A stretch of DNA of 64,000 nt. Origin: Pararhizobium qamdonense. Its GTDB lineage: Bacteria; Pseudomonadota; Alphaproteobacteria; Rhizobiales; Rhizobiaceae. Below the pieces are notes generated by a model. That model was not told where the DNA came from, made no database searches, and saw only the letters and a program-made list of their open reading frames with translations. Below, piece by piece: positions 37,290 through 46,646 of this stretch. The DNA lies in the NCBI RefSeq assembly GCF_029277445.1, contig NZ_CP119568.1, positions 186,001 to 250,000 of the forward strand, read 5' to 3'. Made by a program: the position numbers and the translations under genes. Every line of letters starts with the position of its first letter. The stretch's first letter is position 1.

Positions 37290-38903
37290 ATGATCTACGA
37301 TTTCGTCATTATCGGTGCGGGTTCGGCCGGCTGCATCCTTGCAAGCCGCCTCAGCGAAAGCGGCCGCTACAGCGTTCTCCTCATCGAGGCGGGCGGCAAG
37401 GACACGTCCTTCTGGTTCAAGATCCCGATCGGGTACGCCAAGAGCTATTACAATCCCAAGGTCAACTGGATGTATTCGACCGAGCCGGAAGCGGGGCTCG
37501 ATGGGCGCAGGATCTATGTGCCGCGCGGCAAGGTCCAGGGCGGGTCGGGTTCGATCAACGCCATGGTGTTCGTGCGGGGTGCGGCCGATGATTTCGACGA
37601 CTGGGAAGCAGCGGGGAATCCAGGCTGGGGTGCGGACGAAGTCCTGCCCTTTTTCAAGACGCTCGAGACCCATGCAAATGGCGCCTCCCCCTGGCATGGC
37701 GGCCATGGCCCGATCCATGTGACGCCGATGCGCGGCATGACCCACCCGGTCACCGATGCCTATCTGAAGGGCTGCGAGGAGCTGCATCTGCCAGCCACCG
37801 CCGATTTTAACGGCGCCTCGATCGAAGGTGCGGGGGTCTACGATATCAACACCCGCAACGGCCGGCGCTCGCATTCCAGTGCCGAATATCTGCACCCGGC
37901 GCTGAAAAGAGCCAATGTCTCGATCGTGTACCGTTCCCTTGCGCAAAGGCTGGTCTTTGCGCCGGATGGGCGAGCGGCCGGCGTCGAGGTCCTGCAGGAT
38001 GGCGTCAAGCGGATATTTTCGGCGCGGCGCGAGGTCATCCTGTCGGCCGGTGCGGTCGATACGCCGAAACTGCTGCAACTTTCCGGCATCGGCGATGGAA
38101 AAGCGCTTAACGAAAAAGGTATCGCGAGCCGCCGCCATCTGCCGGCCGTCGGGGAGAACCTGCAGGATCATCTGGCGGCAAGCTTCTACTACCGTGCCAA
38201 CCGGCCGACATTGAACGGCGTATTCGCAAGCCTGTTCGGCCAGGCGCGGCTGGGACTGCAATATATGCTGACCCGCAAGGGGCCTTTTGCCATGAGCGTC
38301 AACCAGGCGGGCGGGTTCTTCCGCGGGTCGCCGGCGCAGGCCCGGCCGAATATCCAACTCTATTTCAATCCGCTGTCCTACCGCATCCCCGTCGATGCCA
38401 GCGCGTCCATGGTGCCCGAGCCTTATGCGGGTTTCCTGATTGCGTTCAATTCCTGCCGCCCGACAAGCCGTGGCCGGATTGCGCTGGCCTCCGGCGATCC
38501 GGCAACGGCTGCGCTGATCCAGCCGAATTACTTGTCGACGGAGCGCGATATCACCGAAGTCATCGAGGGGAGCCGGCTGGTACGCCGGATCGCTTCGGCG
38601 CCGTCGCTGGCCGCCATTATCGACGCCGAGGTCTCCCCGTCGCCAACAGCTGCAAGCGACGAAAGCCTGCTCGATTATTTCCGCGCCAATGCCAGCTCGA
38701 TCTATCACCTCTGCGGCAGCTGCATGATGGGACCGGATGCGGAGACCTCGGTGGTGGATGCCCGGCTGCGGGTGCACGGGGTGGAGGGCCTGCGCATTGT
38801 CGATGCCTCGGTCTTTCCCAATGTCACCGCCGGCAACATCAATGCACCGACGATGATGGTGGCCGAAAAGGGCGCAGCGATGATCCTTGAGGATGCGGCT
38901 TGA
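37290..38903 (+). CDS. GMC family FAD-dependent oxidoreductase (choline dehydrogenase-like)
   Basis: A 537-residue glucose-methanol-choline oxidoreductase. The FAD-binding GAGSAG is at residues 8-13, EAGG at about 33, GMC signature 1 as [16 protein letters not shown] near 80-95, and signature 2 as [17 protein letters not shown] near 252-268. The catalytic region includes [10 protein letters not shown] (His) and the C-terminal [14 protein letters not shown] (Asn). The enzyme oxidises an alcohol to an aldehyde or ketone. I start at ATG 37290; the frame is open earlier, but that part lies inside the preceding gene. In the operon it would feed the AldA-like dehydrogenase. No signal peptide, so cytoplasmic. 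Confidence 0.92.
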   Translation: MIYDFVIIGAGSAGCILASRLSESGRYSVLLIEAGGKDTSFWFKIPIGYAKSYYNPKVNWMYSTEPEAGLDGRRIYVPRGKVQGGSGSINAMVFVRGAADDFDDWEAAGNPGWGADEVLPFFKTLETHANGASPWHGGHGPIHVTPMRGMTHPVTDAYLKGCEELHLPATADFNGASIEGAGVYDINTRNGRRSHSSAEYLHPALKRANVSIVYRSLAQRLVFAPDGRAAGVEVLQDGVKRIFSARREVILSAGAVDTPKLLQLSGIGDGKALNEKGIASRRHLPAVGENLQDHLAASFYYRANRPTLNGVFASLFGQARLGLQYMLTRKGPFAMSVNQAGGFFRGSPAQARPNIQLYFNPLSYRIPVDASASMVPEPYAGFLIAFNSCRPTSRGRIALASGDPATAALIQPNYLSTERDITEVIEGSRLVRRIASAPSLAAIIDAEVSPSPTAASDESLLDYFRANASSIYHLCGSCMMGPDAETSVVDARLRVHGVEGLRIVDASVFPNVTAGNINAPTMMVAEKGAAMILEDAA

Positions 38904-38975
38904 GACTATGACCATGGCCGGCGGCGGATGGAGCCATTTCATCAGTCCCGGAGCGACCTGAAACGGAGGACGGAT

Positions 38976-39881
38976 ATGCGCTACGGCTTTATCGGACTTG
39001 GGCATTTGGGCCAGCACCTGGCGGGCAGTCTCGTGCGCGAGGGTTTTCCGCTCACCATTCACGACCGGGACCGCAGCCGTGCGGAACCATTGCTGGAACG
39101 CGGCGCGCTGTGGGCCGACAGTCCGCAGGCGCTGGCAGCCGGCGTCGATGCCGTAATCACCTGCCTGCCCTCGCCAGCGATTTCGCAGGCTGTGCTGACG
39201 GGTCCGGACGGTATCCTGTCAGGCTTGAAGGCCGGTGGCACCTGGATCGAGATGAGCACGCTCGACCAGAACGATATCGAGAGGCTTGCAGCACTTTCGG
39301 CTGCAAAGGGCATCCGTATGCTGGAGGCACCGGTGACGGGCGGCGTCCACCGCGCAGCCGCCGGCGACATCACCGTCATTGCAGGCGGCGACCGCGATCT
39401 GTTCGATACGCATCTGCTGGCGCTGAGCGCCATGGGCGGCGAAATCTTTCATGCCGGGCCGCTCGGCAAGGCCGCTGTGATCAAGGTCATCACCAATATG
39501 CTGGCCTTCATCCATCTTCTGGCGACCGGCGAAGCGCTGATGCTGGCCAAGAAAGGCGGCATCGACCTGACCGATGCCTTCAACATCATCAAGGCGAGCT
39601 CCGGCAACAGTTTCGTGCATGAGACCGAAGGCCAGGTGATCCTGAACGGCAGCTACAACATCAATTTCACCATGGATCTCGCCTGCAAGGACCTCGGCTT
39701 CGCGCTCGGTTTCGGCAAACAGTTCGGCGTGCCGCTCGATCTCGCCTCGCACACCTTGCAGACCTTTATCCGCGCCCGCTCGACCTATGGCGGCGACGCC
39801 TGGTCGTCGCAGGTGGTGAAGCTGCTGGAAGACGCCGTGGGCACCGATCTGCGCGCTCCAGGCTTCCCGGCGGAGTTGTGA
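38976..39881 (+). CDS. 3-hydroxyisobutyrate dehydrogenase-family NAD(P)-dependent reductase
   Basis: A 301-residue beta-hydroxyacid dehydrogenase. The Rossmann motif GFIGLGHLGQHLAGSL occupies residues 4-19, substrate motif VTGGVHRAAAG is near 122-132, and the catalytic lysine lies in GKAAVIKVITNML near 170. The family includes tartronate semialdehyde reductase and 3-hydroxyisobutyrate dehydrogenase. ATG 38976 follows ACGGAGGACGG and is 72 bases after the GMC gene. It is the last gene of the operon, facing the gtr-like cassette. It probably reduces or oxidises a semialdehyde/hydroxyacid pair of the same pathway. Confidence 0.9.
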   Translation: MRYGFIGLGHLGQHLAGSLVREGFPLTIHDRDRSRAEPLLERGALWADSPQALAAGVDAVITCLPSPAISQAVLTGPDGILSGLKAGGTWIEMSTLDQNDIERLAALSAAKGIRMLEAPVTGGVHRAAAGDITVIAGGDRDLFDTHLLALSAMGGEIFHAGPLGKAAVIKVITNMLAFIHLLATGEALMLAKKGGIDLTDAFNIIKASSGNSFVHETEGQVILNGSYNINFTMDLACKDLGFALGFGKQFGVPLDLASHTLQTFIRARSTYGGDAWSSQVVKLLEDAVGTDLRAPGFPAEL

Positions 39882-39913
39882 GGCGCAAATCTTTTTCCAA
39901 AAGCAGGCATGCG

Positions 39914-41440
39914 TCAATTGCCGTTGATATAGACAACGGCAAACTCATCGCCATAGGCTTTGCTCCAACCGGAAAGCTCGTTAAAAAATGGGATGCGGGC
40001 GTCATTCGCTTCCAACAGTGCCCACGTGATATCGTGGTCTTCAATGGTTTTTTGCAGAACGGGTTTGCCCGCTGCGGTTGCCATAATGGCGGTTGCATTC
40101 ATGAAGCCATTCAGGAAAAGCTGATCGGTGCGGCCGTCAATATATGTTTTGATGCCGTGAAAGATCAGCGTGCCGCCAAAATTGTAGCTGTTGAGCACAT
40201 TTCCTGACAAACGCTGCGTTCGCGCGAAAGCGAGTGCACCTGATGCGGATGTCTGAGCGCCCGGACTGACCGTCGAAAAACCTAGAAAGCCGGCGCAAAC
40301 GGCAAACCAGCCTCCTATAATCACACCGGCGATCCGGCGGTGATGTTTGGCGATAATCCGTTCCAGACCGTCGCGGGCTTCGCCCATCCAACTGCGCAGC
40401 GACAGGGCCGCAAACTGTTGCGCAATATCGGGGGCCAGCACGATGGGTACCAAAAGCAGCCAGAGATACTGGAAGCGCGAATAGGCCAGGAACAGATGCA
40501 GCGTGAAGATGAAGAAGGCCGCATATGTCCAACGAACGCGTACTCTTGTTAGCAAAAGTGCGGCGACGACAATCAGCAACAAGACTTCCTGAAGAACATC
40601 CGTGCGCGCATTTAGCGGGCTCCATTCACTGATTTGGGCGACAGCCTCATTGCCCGACGCGACGGTGAAGGTCGCAAGAATGGCCTTTATGCCGTAGGGA
40701 TTGATCAACGTTACCAATGGGCACAACAGGCCGAAGACGATCCATTGGGCGAGAACGCGTGGTTGCGAAAGGCGCGCGCGCGCCAGAAAGTCCAACCCGG
40801 CGACGGCTGCGATCACGAACCCGAAGGTGAAGGTTCCGTGCAGATTGGCCCATAGCGTGATCAAAGCCAGAAGCCAGAATGGCGGTGGCTGCCGTTCACG
40901 CGCAGTCTGAAACAGCACGGCGGTCCACAGGACGATGATGGGAAGACTGAAAATGAGCGGCCGCGCACTATAGACGGAACTCGCGAAAAACGTGACGGTG
41001 ATGGCAACCGCGACCGTGACGACCGGTTTGAAAGCAGCACTCAGATACCAGGTCAGAATGAACGTCATCAGGCTAACTGCCGAGACTGTTATGGCGATCA
41101 CGCCGCTCCAGCCGAAAGTCTGGTATGCGGACGCCAGAAGAACCTGGCCCAGCCATTCCTTGGCAATCCACGGCTGGCCTGCAAACGTATGCGAGTAGGT
41201 ATCGGCAACCGGGATCATCCGGTTTGCCAACATATCGAGGCCCACCTTCACCTGCCACCAATTGTCGGGATCCCGCAAAAGATCCGAAGAATAGATGAAA
41301 AGCTTTGCAGTGACCGCAAGGACGACCGACAGGCAAACAATCAGCCGGATTTGCCGGCTTTGTTCCGCCGACGTTGCATCGCCCATAGCTGGGCTTTCCT
41401 GGCGGACCGGTTTTTCAAAGGTTATCTCAGCTACCGCCAT
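39914..41440 (-). CDS. Polytopic membrane protein, probable GT-C-type glycosyltransferase (Gtr serotype-type subunit)
   Basis: A 508-residue integral membrane protein with ten or more hydrophobic segments and a C-terminal soluble domain of about 110 residues (including NSYNFGGTLIFHG and YIDGRTDQLF). The first large loop carries DPDNWWQVKVG and IAKEWLGQ, acidic and aromatic residues in the place where GT-C enzymes hold their catalytic acid. I do not recognise a named family with certainty. It is ten bases downstream of a GtrA gene in an operon with a GtrB-like transferase, which is the arrangement of the third, substrate-specific subunit of gtrABC modification systems. Function inferred from context. 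Confidence 0.65.
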   Translation of the reverse strand: MAVAEITFEKPVRQESPAMGDATSAEQSRQIRLIVCLSVVLAVTAKLFIYSSDLLRDPDNWWQVKVGLDMLANRMIPVADTYSHTFAGQPWIAKEWLGQVLLASAYQTFGWSGVIAITVSAVSLMTFILTWYLSAAFKPVVTVAVAITVTFFASSVYSARPLIFSLPIIVLWTAVLFQTARERQPPPFWLLALITLWANLHGTFTFGFVIAAVAGLDFLARARLSQPRVLAQWIVFGLLCPLVTLINPYGIKAILATFTVASGNEAVAQISEWSPLNARTDVLQEVLLLIVVAALLLTRVRVRWTYAAFFIFTLHLFLAYSRFQYLWLLLVPIVLAPDIAQQFAALSLRSWMGEARDGLERIIAKHHRRIAGVIIGGWFAVCAGFLGFSTVSPGAQTSASGALAFARTQRLSGNVLNSYNFGGTLIFHGIKTYIDGRTDQLFLNGFMNATAIMATAAGKPVLQKTIEDHDITWALLEANDARIPFFNELSGWSKAYGDEFAVVYINGN

Positions 41441-41449
41441 GATCCAATC

Positions 41450-41878
41450 TCAAGATGAGGTGTCGTTTGAAGGGTTGCGTGGTGGTGCGGGCACGAAAAC
41501 GAACCGCGATGATGCGAGATAAAAGAGAACCGAATAGACGCAGATCCCGGCCAGATGCACCCATGGATTATGGGTGAGGCTGATGGAAAGTGCTGTCGAA
41601 ATGACTGCCAGATTGGCTCCATAGGCTAGGGTAAAACTCAAGGCATACCGAAAGACAGCGCCCTGTCGCGGGCGCTGCCCGCTTGAAAATGTCCACCGGC
41701 TGTTGAGGATGAAGCCGAGCAACAGCCCACCGGCATAGCCGAGACTGTTGGACACGATGTCGCCGTAGCCGAACCAGAGTGCAGCAAGGATGATCGTGTA
41801 TCCAAGCGCGGTGTTGAGCAATCCCACCGCCGCAAACCGCACGATACGAGCGGTTTCAAAGGTCCGGTTTGACCGCAT
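41450..41878 (-). CDS. GtrA family membrane protein (lipid-linked sugar flippase)
   Basis: A 142-residue protein with four helices: IVRFAAVGLLNTALGYTIIL, YAGGLLLGFILNSRWTF, FRYALSFTLAYGANLAVI and VHLAGICVYSVLFYLA. FxxVGxxNTxxxY and NFxxxRxWxF-like wording is the GtrA (GtcA) hallmark. GtrA proteins are thought to flip undecaprenyl-phosphate-linked sugars across the membrane. ATG 41878 overlaps the end of the methyltransferase gene by 23 bases; no good ribosome site, so it is probably coupled. Confidence 0.85.
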   Translation of the reverse strand: MRSNRTFETARIVRFAAVGLLNTALGYTIILAALWFGYGDIVSNSLGYAGGLLLGFILNSRWTFSSGQRPRQGAVFRYALSFTLAYGANLAVISTALSISLTHNPWVHLAGICVYSVLFYLASSRFVFVPAPPRNPSNDTSS

Positions 41879-42566
41879 GAACAAAATACTGAGCTCCCAT
41901 GGGCACACTGGCGAGGTAGCGTTCCAGTGGCCGCAATTTGGCAAGGAAACGCGGAAAGAAGATCCGGTAAACGATTTTGGTGTTTAAAAAGCCCGCTTTT
42001 CTCATGCGGCTTTTCATCTGAGCGGCGTTGATCAGGACGGCATTCTCATCGAAACTGCAGTTGCGGACTGCGTTGAGGGTCAGTGGGTTCCAAGGGTTGT
42101 GTTCGAACAGGAAAAAGCTTCCACCTGGCTTCATCACCCGGGCGATCTCGGTGAGAAGCCCGACGTGAAATTCCGCAGGGATGTGATGGAAGACGCAGGC
42201 TGTGAAAACCAGATCGAAATGATTGCCGTCATAGGGAATGGTCCGGCCGTCGAACGGCTGGCAATGCGCCTGGCCTGGAAAACGCGTCCGGGCGATATCC
42301 AGCGATTGGGAGGACGGATCGAGAAGGACAATCTCACTACTGGGGAAAGCTTCACGCATCGGCCCCAGCGAGTTGCCTACACCTGCGCCGAAATCCAGTA
42401 TGCGCAGTGGTTTGTCGCCGCGCTGTCGCAGAACCCTGGCTACGTCGTCGATCTTGTAACGGGCAAAAAACGCTGGCGCCTCACCGCTTAGGCGTATGCT
42501 GGCAGCGTGTTCCTGGTCGTATTCTTTGGCAAATTTATCGAACTCAGCCTCAAGCACGGGCGCCAC
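41856..42566 (-). CDS. SAM-dependent class I methyltransferase
   Basis: A 236-residue Rossmann-fold methyltransferase. Motif I is LDFGAGVGNSL near residue 59, the acidic end of strand 2 is in VLLDPSSQS, motif post-II reads FDLVFTACVFHHIP near 119, and MKPGG follows. The family modifies small molecules or sugars. The start is a GTG at 42566 that overlaps the end of the glycosyltransferase gene by 17 bases, and the stop overlaps gtrA; other GTGs just downstream are possible. Its place inside a gtr-like cassette suggests that the transferred sugar or its lipid carrier is methylated. Confidence 0.8.
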   Translation of the reverse strand: MAPVLEAEFDKFAKEYDQEHAASIRLSGEAPAFFARYKIDDVARVLRQRGDKPLRILDFGAGVGNSLGPMREAFPSSEIVLLDPSSQSLDIARTRFPGQAHCQPFDGRTIPYDGNHFDLVFTACVFHHIPAEFHVGLLTEIARVMKPGGSFFLFEHNPWNPLTLNAVRNCSFDENAVLINAAQMKSRMRKAGFLNTKIVYRIFFPRFLAKLRPLERYLASVPMGAQYFVHAVKPDL

Positions 42567-43602
42567 CGCTCACAAGGGTCCGCAGGCGGTGCACATGCGA
42601 ATTCGTGTCCTCTGCAATCGGGTCCGAACACACAATTTCGTTGACGATGTAGAGCGGCCGCCTTTTCGTCTCCATATACATGCGCCCTAGATATTCACCG
42701 AAAATACCCAGCACCAGCAGTTGCACACTGCCGAGGATTAGCACGATTGCGGCGAGACTCGTCCAACCAGGGATGACATTGCCTTCCAGCCAGGAGACGA
42801 TGGTGTAAACAAGTGCGGCTAGGCCGATCAACCCGAATATCATCCCCAGATGCGAGGCAAAGCGCAGGGGGGCGATCGAGAAGCTGGTCATCGCATCCAT
42901 CGCCAGCAGGACCATCTTGCGCAGTGGATAATGCGTCGTGCCGGCAAAGCGGGCCTGGCGGTGATAGTGAAAGGCAGTCTGCCTCAAGCCGATCCAGGTG
43001 ACCATGCCGCGGATAAAGCGATAACGCTCCGGCATGGCGTTGAGATGATCGACGGCACGGCGGCTCATCAACCGGAAATCGCCGGTATCGGCCGCAATGT
43101 CGATATCGACCATCCGCCGCAGAAGCCGGTAGAACAGCGACGCGGACGTTCGTTTGAACAGGCTCTCACCGTCGCGTTTCAGCCGTTGGCCGTAGACGAC
43201 GTCAAAGCCATCGTCCATCTTGGCCATCATCGGGCCCAGTAATTCGGGCGGATCCTGAAGATCGGCGTCGAGGACAAGAATTCGCTCGCCACGACAAAGC
43301 TCAAGACCGGCGCTCAGCGCGATCTGGTGGCCATAGTTTCGCGATAGGTCGATCGCAACAATATGGCTATCTTTGCGGGAAAGATCGAAGATTGCTTCGC
43401 GTGTACCGTCTGTGGCACCATCGATGATGAGGACAATCTCGTAAGACGAGCCTGCTTGCGCCTGGCAGGCAGCGGTAACACGCCGATGCAATTCCGCAAT
43501 GCCGTCCCGTTCATTGTAGCACGGGATGACAACTGAGAGCTCTGTTGCCTGTTTCGCCGCAATGTCCATCCGCCCGGGCACCCGTTGCTCCCTCTTGTCC
43601 AT
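42550..43602 (-). CDS. GT2 family glycosyltransferase (GtrB/DPM1-like, two C-terminal helices)
   Basis: A 350-residue transferase with an N-terminal GT-A domain (about 20-240) and two C-terminal membrane helices (about 240-265 and 275-305). Strand ELSVVIPCYNE, the metal-binding DADLQDPPE near 112-120 and GDFRLMSRRAVD are typical of polyprenyl-phosphate sugar transferases of the GtrB/ArnC/DPM1 group. It would make undecaprenyl-phosphate-glucose or a similar carrier sugar in the inner membrane. It heads the cassette with methyltransferase, GtrA and the polytopic protein. The N-terminus could be shorter (MDIAAKQ at residue 12). Confidence 0.9.
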   Translation of the reverse strand: MDKREQRVPGRMDIAAKQATELSVVIPCYNERDGIAELHRRVTAACQAQAGSSYEIVLIIDGATDGTREAIFDLSRKDSHIVAIDLSRNYGHQIALSAGLELCRGERILVLDADLQDPPELLGPMMAKMDDGFDVVYGQRLKRDGESLFKRTSASLFYRLLRRMVDIDIAADTGDFRLMSRRAVDHLNAMPERYRFIRGMVTWIGLRQTAFHYHRQARFAGTTHYPLRKMVLLAMDAMTSFSIAPLRFASHLGMIFGLIGLAALVYTIVSWLEGNVIPGWTSLAAIVLILGSVQLLVLGIFGEYLGRMYMETKRRPLYIVNEIVCSDPIAEDTNSHVHRLRTLVSGGARA

Positions 43603-43699
43603 TCGGGTTTACGCCATAGCGATTAAAAATCCGTTTTTGCAATGCCAAGATGAGCGGCGCATCTCACCCTTTCGAGGGGTCCGTTATCGACCGCTAGCC

Positions 43700-44491
43700 T
43701 CAATTCCGGCGCAGCATGAAATGCAGCGAGGCCAGGGCGACGCAGGCTACCGAGACCAGGAAGATGGCGCCGGACATGGCATAGATCACCGGAGAAGCGC
43801 CGGAATTCATCTTGCCGAACAGGACCACCGGCAAGGTGTTCTGGCGGCCGGCGAGATAGAAAGCGCGGGTGAATTCGTTGAGCGACAGCAGGAAGGAAAA
43901 GATGAAGGCGCTGACGAGACCGGGGCGGATCAGCGGCAAGGTGATATCGGCGAACTGACGCCACCAGGTCGCGCCGAGATCGGCTGCGGCGGTCAGGTAG
44001 GACCGGCGCACGGTGGCGAAGCTGGTGAGAATGACGATGAAGGCGAAGGGCATTGCCCACAGAAGATGACCGGCGATCACCGTCAGGCTCGAGGCCTTGA
44101 TGCCGCTGCGGGTAAAAACGGCCGACAGCGCCAGCCCCTGGATGACCCCCGGCACGAACATCGGCAGGATCACCGTCAGGAACCAGGCCGTCCGCTGCGC
44201 CCGCAATTCGAAATAGGCAAGCGCTGCCAAAAGCGACATGCCGGTCGCCAGCACCGCAGTTATTGTTGCAATCATCAGCGATTGCTGCAGGGCTCCGACC
44301 AGCGCACGGTCATTCGGCAGTGCCGCATACCAGGTAAGGCTGAGATCCGACAGGCGCGGCAGGCCGGGCTGCAGGGCCGGATTGAAGGATACCGCGAGCA
44401 GATAGAGCGGCGGCGCATAGATGACGATCAGCCCGGCGATGGTGATCGCCCAGAGCAGGATACGGTTGGCCAATCCTTCGCGGATCATCAT
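43700..44491 (-). CDS. ABC transporter permease (PotC type)
   Basis: A 263-residue permease with six helices. The EAA-type loop is YLTAAADLGATWWRQFADI near 185-203, followed by TLPLIRPG. The protein belongs to the spermidine/putrescine-iron-thiosulfate transporter permease group. Its start overlaps the stop of the PotB-like gene by four bases (ATGA). Last gene of the hyuBA-transporter operon. Confidence 0.92.
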   Translation of the reverse strand: MMIREGLANRILLWAITIAGLIVIYAPPLYLLAVSFNPALQPGLPRLSDLSLTWYAALPNDRALVGALQQSLMIATITAVLATGMSLLAALAYFELRAQRTAWFLTVILPMFVPGVIQGLALSAVFTRSGIKASSLTVIAGHLLWAMPFAFIVILTSFATVRRSYLTAAADLGATWWRQFADITLPLIRPGLVSAFIFSFLLSLNEFTRAFYLAGRQNTLPVVLFGKMNSGASPVIYAMSGAIFLVSVACVALASLHFMLRRN

Positions 44492-45357
44492 GGCGACTGA
44501 TCCTCAAACAGCGAGGCAAGACCGAAAACACGGTTGCCGATCAGCACGAGACCGAAGATCACGATCAGGACGATGGTGGAGATGGCAAAAGCCAGCGGGT
44601 AATTGGCGACGCGCATGACATCGTTGATCATCACCGAGACGATCGACGCACCGGCACCGCCGAGCATTTGCACCTCGGTGGACGAGCCCACCACCATGAC
44701 AAAGACGAACAGGAACCCCGCAAAGATCCCAGACATTGTCAGCGGCAGCAGAATACTGGTCAGGCTTTTCCAGAACCCGGCGCCGAGGTCCTGGGCTGCG
44801 GCAAGAAAGGTCGGATCGACGCGGCGCATCGACAAGAGGAGCGGAAAGGTCGCGAATGGCAGATGGGACGCGACAAGACCGACGACGACGGCAAAATTGC
44901 TGAACAGGAGCCAGTCGAGCGGTGCACCGATGATCCCCAGATCCTGCAGCCAGGTGTTGAGCACGCCGGTGCGGCCCAGGACCAGACGCCAGGAGAAGGA
45001 CCGGATCAGATAGGATGTGAAGAAGGGAATGGTGATCAGGGCCAAAAGCAGGATGCTGAGCCTTTTGCCTGCGAGGAAATGCACGGCGTAGGCGGTTGGA
45101 TAGGCGATGAGCAGGCACAAGAGTGCGGTGCCGAAGGCCTTGACCAGGGTCGAGATGATGACCGTCCAGCGCCCGGCTTCCAATATGCCGGCATAGCCTG
45201 TGAGGCTGAGGTCCGGCTTGATCCAGTATGTCGAGGGATCCCAGCTCCAGAAACTCCAGACGACGACGATGGTCAGCGGCGCCAGTCCCAGCGCCAGGAT
45301 CACCAGGAGCGGCGGCGTGATCAGAACAGGTGAAATGGGCAGGCGCGATCCGGTCAT
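44488..45357 (-). CDS. ABC transporter permease (PotB type)
   Basis: A 289-residue permease. Six helices begin at VLITPPLLVILALGLAP; FFTSYLIRSFSWRLVLG is a conserved PotB segment near residue 105, and the EAA loop is FLAAAQDLGAGFWKSL near 183-198. ATG 45357 follows AAAGGACCAGC; the open frame to 45444 overlaps the intergenic space and the end of the binding-protein gene. Pairs with the PotC-type permease. Confidence 0.92.
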   Translation of the reverse strand: MTGSRLPISPVLITPPLLVILALGLAPLTIVVVWSFWSWDPSTYWIKPDLSLTGYAGILEAGRWTVIISTLVKAFGTALLCLLIAYPTAYAVHFLAGKRLSILLLALITIPFFTSYLIRSFSWRLVLGRTGVLNTWLQDLGIIGAPLDWLLFSNFAVVVGLVASHLPFATFPLLLSMRRVDPTFLAAAQDLGAGFWKSLTSILLPLTMSGIFAGFLFVFVMVVGSSTEVQMLGGAGASIVSVMINDVMRVANYPLAFAISTIVLIVIFGLVLIGNRVFGLASLFEDQSP

Positions 45358-45416
45358 GCTGGTCCTTTGAAGGTGGAGGCAGCGGCAAGCGAACCTGCCA
45401 CTGCCAGGGATCGGTC

Positions 45417-46595
45417 TCAGGCGTTGCGCAGCTTCTGCCACCATTCTTCGTAAAGCTGGAAATTATCCGGACGGGCATTCTGCCAGTAGATCTTGCCGGC
45501 AAATTTCGCCTTCACATGCTCGGCCAGCTTCTCGACCTCTCCCGGCTTGTATTCGTCCGGGTGGGCCTTGGCGTAGACACCATTGTTGTCAGTCGGCACC
45601 AGATAGCCGCGCGCCTGGCCGAGTTCGCAACCGTAGAAGCCGCCAAGCAGGCCATCGACGAACTTGTGCGCGGTGTCGGCAACACCGCGGTCGCCAGCAC
45701 CTTTCAGCAGGACCATATTGTTGCCCCAGCCCTCGTAGCCTTCGACCGGTGCTGCATATTCCACCTGAAGTCCGCGTTTGCGGCCCTCATAGACGATCGG
45801 CTCCCAGCCGGTCATCGCATCCACTTCCTGATCGGCCACCAGCTGGACGCCCTGCTCCCAACCATTCCAGAACGTACGGAACTGGCCGTCGGACTTGTGC
45901 TTGATCAGGAATTCCATCACCAGGCCGAGTTCGGATTCCGACAGATTTCCGGGGTCGGCGATCGGCTGGTTTTCGCTTTCCTTGAGATACATGGCGGTGA
46001 AGATAGCGCTGTTGATCCAGGCATCCTCCATCGCCACGCGGCCCTTCAGTTTCGGATCGAAGATCGCGCCATAGCTGTCGATCTTGCCGAGCTTGTCGGG
46101 CCGGTAGATGATCGAGTCGGCATTGACGACGGCCGGAATGCCGTACTGCTTGCCGTCATGCTTGAGATAGGGAATGTCCTTGGCCCATTGCCAAAGACTT
46201 TCGTAGTTGGGGATCTTGGCCGTATCCCAGGGGATGATCACGCCCTGACGCGCCAGTTCCTTTTCGGCGCCGCCCTGAAAGCCGCCGATATCGAAGAGAT
46301 CGTTGGCATTGCCGGCGGCAAGCCGGGCAATGACCGGGCCGAGATCGTTGCCATTATCGGTGAATTCCGGCGTCACACCGGCCTGCTTGGCAAATTCCGG
46401 CCATTTATCGCCGATATCCAGCGTCGCCGTCGCCCAAAACGCAACTGTTGCTGCATCCTGGGCCGCAAGGCGCGAGGCAAAACCCAGGCCGCCGGCAGAC
46501 AGCGCGATCCCGCCTGCCCCCATCAGCTTGAGGAAGTCACGGCGCTGCACATTGCTGTGTGCCCGGGGTGAAAATGGTCTGCTGTGCTTGGTCAT
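45417..46595 (-). CDS. ABC transporter substrate-binding protein (PotD/PotF-like), Tat-exported
   Basis: A 392-residue periplasmic binding protein. The N-terminus holds a twin-arginine signal QRRDFLKLMGAGG near residues 17-29 followed by a hydrophobic stretch and a cleavage region around RLAAQDA, so export is by the Tat route. The mature part contains EFTDNGNDLGPVIARLAAGN and VPTDNNGVYAKA, in the style of iron/polyamine-type binding proteins. ATG 46595 is preferred (GGGGA upstream at proper spacing). The neighbouring hyuAB suggests a cyclic amide or related ligand rather than polyamine. Confidence 0.9.
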   Translation of the reverse strand: MTKHSRPFSPRAHSNVQRRDFLKLMGAGGIALSAGGLGFASRLAAQDAATVAFWATATLDIGDKWPEFAKQAGVTPEFTDNGNDLGPVIARLAAGNANDLFDIGGFQGGAEKELARQGVIIPWDTAKIPNYESLWQWAKDIPYLKHDGKQYGIPAVVNADSIIYRPDKLGKIDSYGAIFDPKLKGRVAMEDAWINSAIFTAMYLKESENQPIADPGNLSESELGLVMEFLIKHKSDGQFRTFWNGWEQGVQLVADQEVDAMTGWEPIVYEGRKRGLQVEYAAPVEGYEGWGNNMVLLKGAGDRGVADTAHKFVDGLLGGFYGCELGQARGYLVPTDNNGVYAKAHPDEYKPGEVEKLAEHVKAKFAGKIYWQNARPDNFQLYEEWWQKLRNA

Positions 46596-46646
46596 GATCA
46601 TTCCCCTTTTTGGTTTTGGCATGCGATTGATCAGTCGGTGGTCGCG

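Noticed and set aside
37251..39062. 603-residue minus-strand frame opposite the GMC oxidoreductase
   Set aside because: Shadow frame caused by high GC; no recognisable domain.
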